Source: Astragalus membranaceus (lineage: Eukaryota > Streptophyta > Magnoliopsida > Fabales > Fabaceae). Taken from it: a stretch of 64,000 nt of DNA. The translations under genes were made by a program, and so were the position numbers. The stretch is from contig CM076847.1 in NCBI GenBank assembly GCA_039519185.1, positions 19,279,251-19,343,250 on the forward strand, in the 5' to 3' direction. Under the pieces are notes generated by a model. The model made no database searches, was not told where the DNA came from, and saw nothing but the letters and a program-made list of their open reading frames with translations. Of this stretch, positions 33,108-43,990 are shown in pieces (position 1 is the stretch's first letter; each line of letters opens with the position of its first letter).

Positions 33108-34878
33108 TCAAGTCTTTCTTTACAAACTTGGCGACCACTGAACTGGTTACACTGGAGTAGGAAGCAGCTTCGACCCACTTAGTGAAATAATCGATTGCAA
33201 CCAGAATGAAACGATGTCCATTTGATGCTTTAGGCTCTATAGGGCCAATGATGTCCATGCCCCACATTGAGAACGGCCAAGATGCAGTCATGACATTTAG
33301 AGAGGCAGGTGGCACATGAATGTGATCAGTGTAGATTTGGCACTTGTGGCACTTTCGGACGAAGCTGTAGCAGTCACCTTCCATCTGCAACCAGTAATAG
33401 CCGGCTCTCAAGATTTTTCTTGCCATGGTGTGCCCACTGGAATGAACCCCGAACGACCCTTCATGGACCTCTTTCATAATTTTTGCTGCCTCTTCTTCTG
33501 TCACACACCTCAGAAGGACCATATCATAATTTCTTTTGTAGAGAACTTCGCCATTCAAAAAGAAGTTCCTCGACAATCTTCTGAGCGTTCTTTTGTCATT
33601 CTCTGATGCCCCGGGGGGGTATTCTCTATTGATGACGTACTGTTTGATATCATAATACCATGGCTTGCTATCAGGTTCTTCCTCAATTGCAGTGCAGTAA
33701 TGATGTGCCGGGAGACCCCGATGTTGGATTCTGATACGAGTTAGATTTTTGTCGCAATTGATGTTGAACATTGACGACAGAGTTGCCAAAGCGTCGGCCA
33801 ATTGATTTTCACCTCGAGGGATATGCTGGAAAGTAATTTCGTCGAAAGACTTCATCAATTCCTGGACATAATTACAATAAGGGATCAATTTAGGATCTCT
33901 AGTCTCCCAATCACCTCTCACCTGATGAATAACCAAAGCCGAATCACCATACACATCGAGTCTTTTAACCTTCCATTCAAGGGCTGCCTGAATCCCCAAG
34001 ATGCATGCTTCATATTCTGCGATGTTGTTAGTGACATAAAAGCTTAATCTGGCAGTGACCGGAACGAAACAGTTATCTGGGGAGATTAGCACAGCCCCAG
34101 CTCCGTGCCCCCACACATTGGATGCGCCATCAAATATCATCCTCCACCTCTCCTCTTCTTGAGACTTTCCTTCCTCAAACAGTGCCATGATGTCTTCATC
34201 GGGAAAATCATACTGCATTGATTGGTAGTCTTGAATTGGCTGACATGCTAAGTACTCGGCGAGTGCACTGCCCTTGACCGCCCTCTGCGTGACATGCAGG
34301 ATATCGTACTCTGACAATAACATCTGCCAACGAGCGATCCGTCCTGTGAGTGCTGGCTTTTCAAAAATATACTTGATTGGATCCATTTTAGATACCAACC
34401 AGGTTGTATGACTCAACAAGTACTGCCTTAGACGATGAGCAGCCCATGCTAAGGCACAACAAGTCTTTTCTAGCACTGAATATCTCGTCTCACAGTCAGT
34501 GAACTTTTTACTCAAGTAGTATATGGCATGCTCTTTCCTCCCTGATTCATCATGCTGCCCCAGCACACACCCCATCGAATTGTCCAACACGGTTAGATAC
34601 AGGATGAGCGGTCTTCCGGGCACCGGCGGCATCAAAATTGGCGGATTTTGCAGATAGTCCTTAATTCTTTCAAAGGCTCTTTGGCAATCATCATTCCACT
34701 CTGCTTTCTGGTTCTTGCACAACATCTTGAAGAGAGGCTCGCAAGTGGCGGTCAATTGGGATATGAATCTTGAGATGTAGTTCAATCTCCCAAGGAACCC
34801 ACGGACCTCTTTTTCAGTTTTTGGTGCTAGCATTTCAAGGATTGCCTTGACTTTATCTGGATCAACCTCTATCCCTTT
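33070..34878 (-). pseudogene. Ogre RT C-terminus, two RNase H domains and integrase N-terminus
   Basis: The frame starts at the Athila insertion junction (no own start codon) with the RT connection region (KEVRGFLGRLNYISRF). A first RNase H follows (LYLTVLDNSMGCVLGQ, ETRYSVLEKTCCALAWA). Next comes a second, archaeal-type RNase H (MIFDGASNVWGHGAGAVL, NIAEYEACILGIQAAL, VYGDSALVIHQ, LADALATLSSM). Then comes the integrase zinc finger (H..H in HEGSFGVHSSGH, C..C in CHKCQIYTD) and the first catalytic Asp (GMDIIGP). The dual RNase H is a hallmark of the Tat clade, to which Ogre belongs. The frame is broken near 33107 and ends out of frame at 33070. Confidence 0.9.
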
Positions 34879-34883
34879 CTGAC

Positions 34884-36186
34884 TGATGAATCCCCATCAC
34901 ATGATGTTTTTCACTGTAAAAAAGGGGAATTTTACTTAATAATTTGATGAATGAATGGAAAGTGTTAGGAGAAAATTAAGAAGTTGTTTTATTTGGGATT
35001 TAATTGCTTTGCAGTGTTTATGCTGGGTTTTGTGGTGTTTTTGTGCCCAGGGACTAGGTGAAGAGAAGAACGAAGAAATGCAAGCAAACAGGCTCAAAAA
35101 TACAAGGAAATAAGGTTTCTGCCAAGTTGCGCTGAAGCTGCGCTGGAAGCACAAGTGAGGCGCAAGAATCCACTGTAGCGTCCTCATCCGCGCCTAAGTG
35201 GCGCTGGAAGCGCGAGTCGCGCGCGGATTGACAGAAACAGTCACGCAGAGTTGCGCTGAAGTTGCGCTGGGAGCGCCAGTGAGGCGCAAAACTCCGGAAA
35301 ACACATTAAATCAGGCCCAGCACGCGTTTTGAAGGATTTTTGGACGTTTTTGGAACCCTAGAACTGAAAGAGGAGCGATTCCGTCGGACGGCTACTGAAG
35401 AATCAAGACTTGGGAACAAGGATTGAAGCTTCATATGTGTTCATCATCATCTTCCACTTGTAATTTTCTTTATTTCTCTTCATTAATCATGAATAGCTAA
35501 ATCTCTTTATGTTAGGGATGAAGGAATATTGATGTAACTCTATTGTCGCTGGTTTAGTATCGTATTTGTACCGTACTCTCTCGTATTTTGTGTATCGAAT
35601 TTCTACGCTTAATGCTTTTTATGGTTGGAAAACTCATACAATGATCTTTTGTTCAATTATGAAATGGGAGTTTTATTCTTGAATGTTTGAAAGTCGTTAC
35701 CCTCAATTGGTAGTTTAGGAATAATCTATGAGTTGTTGTATATTGCAAACTCTTCCTTTAATGCTTGTTGTTAATTAGAATCACCTAAGGGATTAGGGCT
35801 TTTAGTTATCGACAAAGGACTAGTTACCTAAGGAACTAGGAATTGGTTAATGTTGTGAGTTTGATAGCAAGATTAGAGAGAGAGATTAACTTTCAAATTA
35901 AATCAGTGGCAATAGAGTGAAATCAATAGGAATTCGTCCCTAGCTTCCTTTACCATCGTATTCTTTTCAACTCGTTTTTCGGCTTTTATTATTAAAAACA
36001 CAAAAATATTTTATTGCTTTACTTCGAGCTTGACAGCTCAACAATTATCAAACAAACCCCTTTAATTTGGTTTCTATTAGCTGTTGTTAACGTCTTAGTA
36101 AATTGACTTTGATCCTTGAGGACGATATCCGGTTCTTACCAATTTTATTACTTGAACGATTTGGTACACTTGCCAAAGTCTTACCA
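34884..36186 (+). repeat. Athila-like 5' LTR
   Basis: 1303 bp, TGATGAATCCCCATCACATG to GCCAAAGTCTTACCA. Positions 35115-35295 hold GC-rich repeats (TTGCGCTGAAGCTGCGCTGG and inverted GCGC words), in contrast to AT-rich surroundings. Confidence 0.92.
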
Positions 36187-36190
36187 AGTT

Positions 36191-36210
36191 TTTGGCGCCG
36201 TTGCCGGGGA
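36191..36210 (+). promoter_or_regulatory. Athila-like primer-binding site (tRNA-Asp type)
   Basis: TTTGGCGCCGTTGCCGGGGA, 4 bp after the LTR. TGGCGCCGTTGCCGGGGA is the characteristic Athila-lineage primer site. Confidence 0.88.
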
Positions 36211-36369
36211 TCGAAATTACATTTACTAGTAATTCGAAGGCAACTGCTAATTCGAACCCGTACATATTTACATTCACTTTAGTTTTATTTCTGTTATTTT
36301 CTTTTATTATTGTATATATATTACACAGTTTGCTTTGACACTTGTGCGAGTTTCTTGTGTTCTCAGTGC

Positions 36370-39300
36370 ATGCGCGGAGCTGTTAATCCTCAGGATTTAC
36401 TTTTCGATCCGGAGATTGAGAAAACCGCTAGAGCTAATAGAAAGGAAGCAAGGTTAAGGAAGCAAGGAGCAACAATCGGAGAATCTTCTGTGCAACAAAC
36501 TGTGACTGAAATTATGGGAGAAAATCCACCACCAGCTCGCACTGTTGGCGACTTTGGTAGAAGAAATCAAGGCGTCCAAGCATACACCTTCCAACCTGTG
36601 GGAGCTGTGGCATTTGAGATCAAGTCTTCGATCCTCACTGCCTTGAAAACAGAACAATTCTCTGGGTCTGATGCGGAAGATCCAAATCAACACCTATTTC
36701 AGTTCTATGAAATTTGTGGGTCCACAAATCCTGTGGGAGTGACAGATGACCAGAAAAAGTTGCGCCTGTTTCCATATACTTTGACTGGGAGGGCTAAAGA
36801 TTGGTTAAACACTATCCCAGCAGGAACTATTAACAATTGGGGTGATCTAGAGAGCAAGTACTTAGAAAGATTCTTTCCAATTTCTAAGTTCATCAAGAAA
36901 AGGGCTGAAATATCAAATTTTGAGCAAGGAGATGTTGAGTCTCTTTATGATGCTTGGGAAAGGTTCAAACTGTTATTAAAAAAATGTCCTGGGCATGGTA
37001 TTGATGACTTTGTGCAGTTGCAAACTTTCTGTCATGGTTTGCGACCTCAAACAAGAATGATGTTAGATTCCTCAGCTGGAGGGTCCTTGGGTACTAAAAC
37101 TGAAGTTGAAGCAAGACAGTTAGTGGAGCATATGGCTTCTAATGAGTACCGGATTCAAAATGATAGAGGGGCAACAAAGAGGCCAGGAATTTTAGAGTTG
37201 GACGCTAACAGTGCTGTGTTGGCTCAACAAAAGGTAATGTCACTTCAAATTGAGGCTCTCACTAAACAGTTAGCTGCTGCTTTGCCAAGTGGATCTCAAA
37301 ATCCTGCAACCGTTCAAGCAGTGCAAACGGGGTCATGTAATTATTGTGGTAGGAATGCTCATGAAGGTGACTGTGCAACTCATGGAGATAACAGTGAACA
37401 TGTTAATTATATGGGCAACTTTCAAAAGCAAGGTGGGAACCCTTATTCTAACACCTACAATCCTGGGTGGAAGAATCATCCCAACTTCTCTTGGAAGAAT
37501 AATGATACCGCAGGGTCACATCAGCAGCAACCTAGTCAAGAACAAAGAAAGCCATCTCCTATGGAGGAAGCGTTGACTCAGTTTATGCAAATGACAAAGA
37601 CAACCTTTCAATCTCAAGACCAAGCTATGAAGAATATGGAAAAGAATCATGAAGCTTCCATAAAGAATCTAGAGACTCAAATTGGGCAGTTATCAAAGCA
37701 GCTTGCTGGATCATCTAACAGCGGTTTCTCAGCTAGTACAGTTGACAACCCTAGGGATGAAACTGCGAAGGCTATCTCTCTAAGAAGTGGTCGGGAGTTG
37801 CCGACTCCGGTGGTAAATTGTGAAAAGAAGGTGTCAGTTGAAAATGAAAGAAAAGAGTTGAGTGAAAAGAATGAAAATGAAAAAAATGGAGGAGTTGAAA
37901 ATGAGTTGAGTAAGGAGAGTGAAGAAGGTGTGAAGTCTAACACTAATAAAAACAATTTGTTTTTTGATGTGCAAGTACAAGAGAAACCCAAGGCACCTCC
38001 TCCGCAAGTGAAGCTGCCATATCCTCATGCTAGCAAGAAAAATCAAAAAGATGAGCAGTTTTCTAAGTTTATGGAGGTTTTCAAGCGGCTACAAATCAAT
38101 ATACCCTTCGCAGAAGCTCTAGAACAGATGCCCATATATGCCAAATTCATGAAGGAGCTTTTGACAAAGAAGAGGAAATTCAAAGAGGATGAAACAGTGG
38201 CTTTGACTGAAGAGTGCAGTGCCATAATTCAAAGGAAGCTTCCTCAGAAAATGAAAGATCCGGGAAACTTCACCATTCCGTGTGCAATTGGCGACATAGC
38301 CGTTGGCAAAGCTCTCTGTGATCTGGGGGCCAGTATTAATCTTATGCCATTGTCTATGCTGAAGAGACTTGGTGGTGGTGAGGTGAAGCCGACGAGAATG
38401 TCTCTGACACTTGCTGATCGATCAATAAAATATCCTTATGGAGTGTTGGAAGATGTTCGGGTCAGAGTTGACAAATTCTTATTTCCGGTAGACTTTGTGA
38501 TACTTGACATGGAGGAAGATGCAGAGGTACCACTTATCCTGGGAAGACCATTTTTAGCCACAGGGCGAGCTTTGATTGATGTGCAACAAGGGAAGCTAAT
38601 CTTAAGGTTCCAGGATGAGAAAATCACTTTTAATTTTTTTGAAGCTATGCGCCATCCTGATGACAAAGGACAGTGTTTTAGGGTGGATGTACTTGATAAT
38701 TCTGTGAAAGAGACTTTTAGACAGGAAGTACCAGTTCCTCCATTGGAGAATGTAATTGTAAACTCTATTGAAGAAGCAGAAGAGAATCTGGGGAGTGAAA
38801 TAGAAGACTGTATTCTGCAGTTTGAAGCTTCTCAGATAGAAAATGTGTCAAAGAAAAAAGAAGAGCTAGATAGGGGGGAGAGTCCCGAGAAAAAGATCCC
38901 TGAATTGAAGCAACTCCCCTCTCATCTGAAGTATGTTTTCCTTGCAAATGATGATCTTCATCCAGCTATCATTAGCAGCTCTTTGACCAAATTGGAAGAG
39001 GAGAAGCTGATGAGGGTACTAAGAAGCAACAAAAATGCGTTGGGTTGGACTATCTCAGACCTCAAGGGGATAAGTCCAGCTTTTTGCATGCACAAAATCA
39101 AACTGGAGGAAGAATTCAAACCTGTGATCCAACCTCAGCGGAGATTAAATCCTACAATGAAAGAGGTGGTGCGTAAGGAAGTTTTAAAGCTCTTAGAGGC
39201 CGGCATGATTTATCCTATCTCAGATAGCTCATGGGTGAGTCCGGTTCATGTGGTCCCTAAGAAAGGTGGTATGACGGTAGTGAAGAATGACAAGAATGAG

Positions 39301-40764
39301 CTGATTCCGACTCGAACTGTTACGGGTTGGAGAATGTGTATAGACTACCGGAGGTTAAACCAGGCAACCAGGAAGGACCACTTCCCGTTGCCATTCATGG
39401 ATCAGATGCTGGAGAGGTTGGCTGGACAAGTGTTCTATTGCTTTCTGGATGGATACTCTGGGTATAACCAGATAGCAGTAGACCCAGAAGACCAAGAGAA
39501 GACAGCTTTCACGTGTCCCTTCGGTGTGTTCGCATATCGGAGGATGCCCTTCGGGTTGTGCAATGCTCCAGCGACTTTTCAAAGGTGCATGCTTTCTATT
39601 TTCTCTGATATGATGGAAACTGCAATTGAGGTATTTATGGACGATTTTTCTGTTTTTGGTTCTACTTATGATTCTTGCTTTGCTAACCTTGATGCGGTTT
39701 TAAAACGATGCACTGAAACCAATTTAGTTTTGAATTGGGAGAAGTGCCACTTTATGGTCAAGGAAGGTATTGTGCTTGGCCATAAAATTTCTGCAAAAGG
39801 CATTGAGGTTGACCAAGCGAAAATCGAAGTGATAGAAAAGTTACCTCCTCCTCTAAATATAAAAGGAGTGAGAAGTTTTTTAGGACACGCCGGTTTTTAT
39901 CGACGTTTCATAAAAGACTTCTCCAAGATTGCAAAACCTTTATGCAATCTACTTGTTAAGGTGGCTGAGTTTGTATTTGATAATGATTGTCTGTGTGCTT
40001 TTAATATCCTAAAGGAAAAACTGGTCTCTGCTCCAGTCATAGTAGCCCCAAATTGGGATGCTCCGTTTGAGCTCATGTGCGATGCAAGTGATTACGCAGT
40101 GGGTGCTGTATTGGGGCAGAGATCAGAGAAATTTTTTCATGCCATTTACTATGCTAGCAAGGTCTTAAATGAGAATCAAGTCAACTATGCAACAACCGAA
40201 AAAGAATTGCTAGCCATAGTATTTGCATTGGAAAAATTTCGTTCTTATTTGGTTGGATCGAAAGTAATTGTTTTTACTGACCATGCAGCAATTAAATATC
40301 TGCTAACCAAGGGCGAGTCTAAGCCTCGACTCCTTAGATGGATTTTGCTTTTGCATGAATTTGACTTGGAAATCAAGGACAAAAAAGGGAGCGAGAACGT
40401 GGTAGCAGATCATTTGTCAAGGCTAGAGAACAAAGAAGTGTCTGCTCTAGAAAAAGAAATCCTGGAAGAATTCCCGGATGAAAAGTTGCTTGCCATTGTA
40501 GAAAGACCTTGGTTCGCCGACATTGCAAATTACAAGGCAGCCGGAAAGGTCCCGGAAGATCTCACATGGCAACAAAAGAAAAAGTTCCTCCAAGATGCCA
40601 AACATTACCTGTGGGATGATCCTTATTTCTACAAGGTTGGGACGGATGGACTTTTGAGAAGATGTGTGTCTGGTGCAGAAAGTAAAAGCATTCTCTGGCA
40701 TTGTCATGACTCTCCCTGTGGAGGGCACTATAATGGGGAACGCACAGCTGCTAAGGTTCTCTAA
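36370..40764 (+). pseudogene. Athila-like gag-pol (gag, protease, RT, RNase H), ended by a nonsense codon
   Basis: A start at ATG 36370 (MRGAVNPQ) is preferred; the frame is open a little further upstream but without an ATG. Gag core lies at residues about 80-260 (HLFQFYEICGSTNP, LTGRAKDWLNTIPAG), and a zinc knuckle CNYCGRNAHEGDC near 323. Protease has CDLGASINLMP near 648 and LILGRPFLAT. RT has WRMCIDYRRLN, DGYSGYNQI, RMPFGLCNAPATFQR and the catalytic FMDD near 1089. RNase H has LMCDASDYAVGAVLGQ near 1233. The integrase zinc-finger histidines begin at HCHDSPCGGHY. A TAA at 40762-40764 then interrupts; the same frame stays open beyond it to 41793. A single C-to-T change of a Gln codon would explain it. 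Everything before it looks intact. Confidence 0.92.
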
Positions 40765-41793
40765 TCTGGTTTTCACTGGCCATCCCTCTTCAAGGATGCA
40801 CATGCCTACGTGAGAAGCTGTGACAAATGCCAGAGGAGTGGCAATATTACACGTAAGGGGGAGATGCCATTGAATCCAATCCTTGAAGTAGAAGTGTTTG
40901 ATTGTTGGGGCATAGATTTTATGGGACCATTCCCACCCTCTTTCAATTGTGAGTACATCTTGGTGGCAGTCGACTATGTCTCCAAGTGGGTTGAAGCTAG
41001 TGCCACTGCTAAGAGTGATTCCCAAACTGTGGTTAAATTCATAAAGAAGAACATCTTCTCTAGATTCGGTGTGCCAAGAGTCCTAATCAGTGATGGGGGT
41101 AGCCACTTTTGCAACACCCAACTCAACAATGTTCTCTCCAAGTATGGTGTTACGCATAAAGTGACAACTCCTTATCATCCTCAGAGCAATGGTCAAGCAG
41201 AAGTCTCAAACAGAGAGATTAAGAGGATCTTGGAAAAGACAGTTGGAAGCTCAAGAAAGGATTGGTCGTTGAAGGTAGATGATGCACTTTGGGCATATAG
41301 AACAGCCTATAAGACACCTTTAGGCATGTCACCGTACCAATTGGTTTATGGTAAAGCTTGCCATTTACCGGTTGAACTTGAGCACAAAGCGTATTGGGCA
41401 CTAAAGTTTTTAAATTTTACCACTTCGGCCTGTGGGGAAAAGAGAATCCTACAACTACACGGATTGGATGAGATGCGTCTGCAAGCATATGAGAACAATA
41501 AGATCTACAAGGAAAAAATGAAAGCGTACCATGACAAGAACATTTCAAGAAAAGAATTTCATCCAGGGCAACAAGTGTTGCTGTTTAACTCTAGACTCAA
41601 GTTGTTTCCCGGGAAATTGAAATCCAAATGGTCAGGGCCTTTTGTAGTCAAGGAAGTGACTCCTTATGGAGCAATTGAAGTAGAGGAGCCTGAGTCAAAA
41701 AGATCTTTCAAGGTCAATGGGCAGAGGTTGAAGCTGTACCTAGGCGAAGTGCTGGATAGAGAGAAGCTGGCATTGGTTTTAAGCGACCCTTAA
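40765..41793 (+). pseudogene. Athila-like integrase, downstream of the nonsense codon
   Basis: Continues the gag-pol frame after the TAA at 40762. It has the zinc-finger cysteines (CDKCQRSGN) and all three catalytic residues in context: WGIDFMGPF, LISDGGSHF, and NGQAEVSNREIKRI. The YRTAYKTPLGMSPYQLVYGK segment and a C-terminal beta core (SKWSGPFVVKEVTPYGAIEV) follow. No frameshift is visible. A first in-frame ATG at 40810 lies after the zinc-finger histidines, so independent translation would give an incomplete enzyme. Confidence 0.9.
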
Positions 41794-41943
41794 AACCGAA
41801 GGTAACGTCAAGCTAGTGACGTTAAAGAAGCGCTTATTGGGAGGCAACCCAACATTTCTTAACCCTTATCACTTTTAATTTTTGCATTATTTTTCGTAGA
41901 GTAGGTGCATTTAGTCACAAACAGTGTTGTTGCATGTTAAAAA
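41794..41943 (+). other. spacer between pol and the GC-rich repeats
   Basis: Short non-coding spacer with nothing recognised beyond the phrase 'cgaaggtaacgtcaagctagtgacg', which holds a small inverted repeat (TAACGTCA/TGACGTTA). Confidence 0.5.
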
Positions 41944-42258
41944 TAGTTTCTGTCCAATTGCGCTGAACCTGCGCCTAACTCGCGCTCCAAGCGCAGCGCA
42001 CACAGGGAATTTGGCTTGACTTTCTGCCATTTCGCGCTGAACTCGCGCTTAAGTTGCGCCCCAGGCGCGAAGACACAGAAAAAACTGGGCGTGCGTTCTG
42101 CCATTCCGCGCTGAACTCGCGCTTAAGTTGCGCTCCAGGCGCGAACACACAGAAAAACTGGGCGTGCGTTCTGCCATTTCGCGCTGAACTCGCGCTTAAG
42201 TTGCGCCCCAAGCTCAACTCTGGCATATAAAGCCGCGCCTCACTCACGCTGAAGTTGC
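41944..42258 (+). repeat. about 75-bp GC-rich tandem repeats upstream of the env-position ORF
   Basis: Four diverged units of the form 'ttctgccatttcgcgctgaa' plus 'ctcgcgcttaagttgcgccccaggcgcg' plus 'aacacacagaaaaactgggc'. The unit start (TTTCTG..AATTGCGCTGAACCTGCGC) matches the GC-rich block of this element's own LTR (35115-35150), so the two share ancestry. The last unit runs directly into a TATA box. Confidence 0.8.
42225..42232 (+). promoter_or_regulatory. candidate internal TATA box for the env-position ORF
   Basis: ATATAAAG sits at the end of the GC-rich repeats. A pyrimidine-rich leader follows (CCTTATCCTCCTTCGCGTTC, about 42270-42305), then a splice donor and acceptor, then the ORF's ATG at 42809. 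Confidence 0.5.
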
Positions 42259-42405
42259 GCAGCGTTTTTTCCTTATCCTCCTTCGCGTTCCTCTCCTCCC
42301 CCTCTAGGTCACACGATTTTATTTGCTAACCAAGGCCAAAATCACCAGAATTTCTTGCCAAGATTTCTTGTTTGCATCATCTAGTTCCTCAACATCATCA
42401 ACCAA

Positions 42406-42805
42406 GTAAGTAAATTCAATACTTTTTCCAAAATTATGCTTTGTTACTAGATGTTGAGTAATTTGGAATTGATAAAAATATGACCTTTGAATTGGTTAAT
42501 TGGTTGTGATGTTGTTAAACTAATTGATTGCAATGAAAAAGAAACAAATTTGGGGAATGTGAAGGTTGTTGGTTGTTGTTGTTCATATGTTGAGTAGTTA
42601 TGCATGCTATATGTTTGTAAAAATGCCTCAATCAAAAATGTGTGAACAAAAACTTGTGCTTATAATAGGTTTGGTAAACTGGCCAGGTGAACTCTTTGTT
42701 TCCATCAAGGAAGCAATGTGGTGATGATCTTGTGCAATTTGACTATTTGTTCTATGTGCACTAACCTTCACCCACTTGTACAACCTTGAACTTTGGTGTA
42801 TGCAG
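42406..42805 (+). other. putative intron in the leader of the env-position ORF
   Basis: The donor is ACCAA|GTAAGTAAA at 42406 and the acceptor TTTGGTGTATGCAG| at 42805. ATG follows 3 nt later. The roughly 400-bp stretch is AT-rich and non-coding. No transcript evidence is available here. Confidence 0.5.
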
Positions 42806-42808
42806 GAA

Positions 42809-43990
42809 ATGGCTCAGAGCTCACGGAAGAGGCAGGCAGTTCGCAGGGGTTCATCTTCCCAATCACACAACCCATCCTACAACTCCGACATGTTTCGATC
42901 TTTGGGGTGTGAAAATTTTTTTGAGTCAATTGAGGCTAACCCCAATTTTGTGAAAGAAAGGGCGTTCACTCTCCACCCCGGTGACTTCGAGGATATGCAG
43001 CAAAACATTAACAACCGGGGGTGGAATAATTTTGTATCCTACCCGAGAAGAGCGAGCAAAGCGTTAGTATATGAATTCTTCTCGAATGTCTTCCCCAAGC
43101 AAGCAGTTGATGGGAGATTGACATTCCCAGAGGCCACAAGCTATGTGCGGGGTCATAATATCCCTTATGACTCTAACACCATCAATGGGCTGTTTGGGAT
43201 CCGACATGTGGACATCTTGGACAGCCGGCTCAGAACCAAAGCCGATAGGGAAAGGATAAAGAACAACCCTGAGCGAGCAGCTGAGATCTCTGCGGCACTA
43301 TGCAAGCCGGGAATGGATTGGGTGAGGAATAAGAGTGGGGTACCATGGAAAATTATGACAACTTCTCTTACCCCAGTTGCTAGAGCATGGGCATCTTTCG
43401 TCCTCACCACTATATGCCCTAGCTCGAACCAATCTGAGCTGAACATTGAGAGGGCATGCCTCATTGCGTGCATTATGAAAGGAGAGCCAGTCAATATAGG
43501 ATGGGAGCTTAAAGAGGAAATAAGCAGTTTTGCCAACTTTAAGGGTGGAAGCCCCCCTAGCTATTGGAGGCATGCCAGCCTCGTTGCCTTGCTATGTGAG
43601 AGAGCAGGAGTTGTTGCTGATGCCGATGAAGAGACTATTGAACCATCTGCTGCAATCACTGGGTCTTGGATTCGGACCATCACAGGGGGTGGGTATTTTG
43701 AGCAGCCAGGGCACAGAGAAGAACATCCACAACAGCAGCATCAAGAGGACGAACCAACATTCTCCATGGATGAACCTTGGGTTGATCCACACGCTGAGGA
43801 CTTTCAGCATATTCAGGCAAGAATGGATTTACTAGCAGTGGATCAGCAGCGGATGGCAGCCAGACAGGAGCGGATGGAGATAGGGATGAGAAGCATGTAC
43901 AGAGCTATGTGCATGATGCAGCGGGGAGAGCAGTTGGATCCTGAGGCGGACATCTTTCAGGCGCCTCCTCCAGACTCTGGACGCGGTTGA
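42809..43990 (+). CDS. env-position ORF of the Athila-like element ('putative plant transposon protein' family)
   Basis: A protein of 393 residues from MAQSSRKRQAVRR. The frame is open 11 codons further upstream, but the ATG just after the putative acceptor is preferred. N-terminus is basic and Ser-rich. The central region (residues about 30-260) has the pattern RAFTLHPGDFEDM, WNNFVSYPRRASKALVYEFF, LTFPEATSYVRGHNIPYD, and VARAWASFVLTTICPSSNQS. This is the pattern of the family often labelled putative plant transposon protein, found downstream of pol in Athila-group elements. The C-terminus is Gln/Glu-rich (EEHPQQQHQEDE), then a Met/Arg-rich helix (about 330-375). I see no signal peptide or convincing transmembrane segment, so an envelope role is not supported. 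The frame is intact over its whole length, in contrast to gag-pol. Confidence 0.85.
   Translation: MAQSSRKRQAVRRGSSSQSHNPSYNSDMFRSLGCENFFESIEANPNFVKERAFTLHPGDFEDMQQNINNRGWNNFVSYPRRASKALVYEFFSNVFPKQAVDGRLTFPEATSYVRGHNIPYDSNTINGLFGIRHVDILDSRLRTKADRERIKNNPERAAEISAALCKPGMDWVRNKSGVPWKIMTTSLTPVARAWASFVLTTICPSSNQSELNIERACLIACIMKGEPVNIGWELKEEISSFANFKGGSPPSYWRHASLVALLCERAGVVADADEETIEPSAAITGSWIRTITGGGYFEQPGHREEHPQQQHQEDEPTFSMDEPWVDPHAEDFQHIQARMDLLAVDQQRMAARQERMEIGMRSMYRAMCMMQRGEQLDPEADIFQAPPPDSGRG

Noticed and set aside
42809..43990. Calling the Athila downstream ORF an envelope glycoprotein
   Set aside because: No signal peptide, transmembrane helix or glycoprotein-like cysteine pattern; only its position is env-like.
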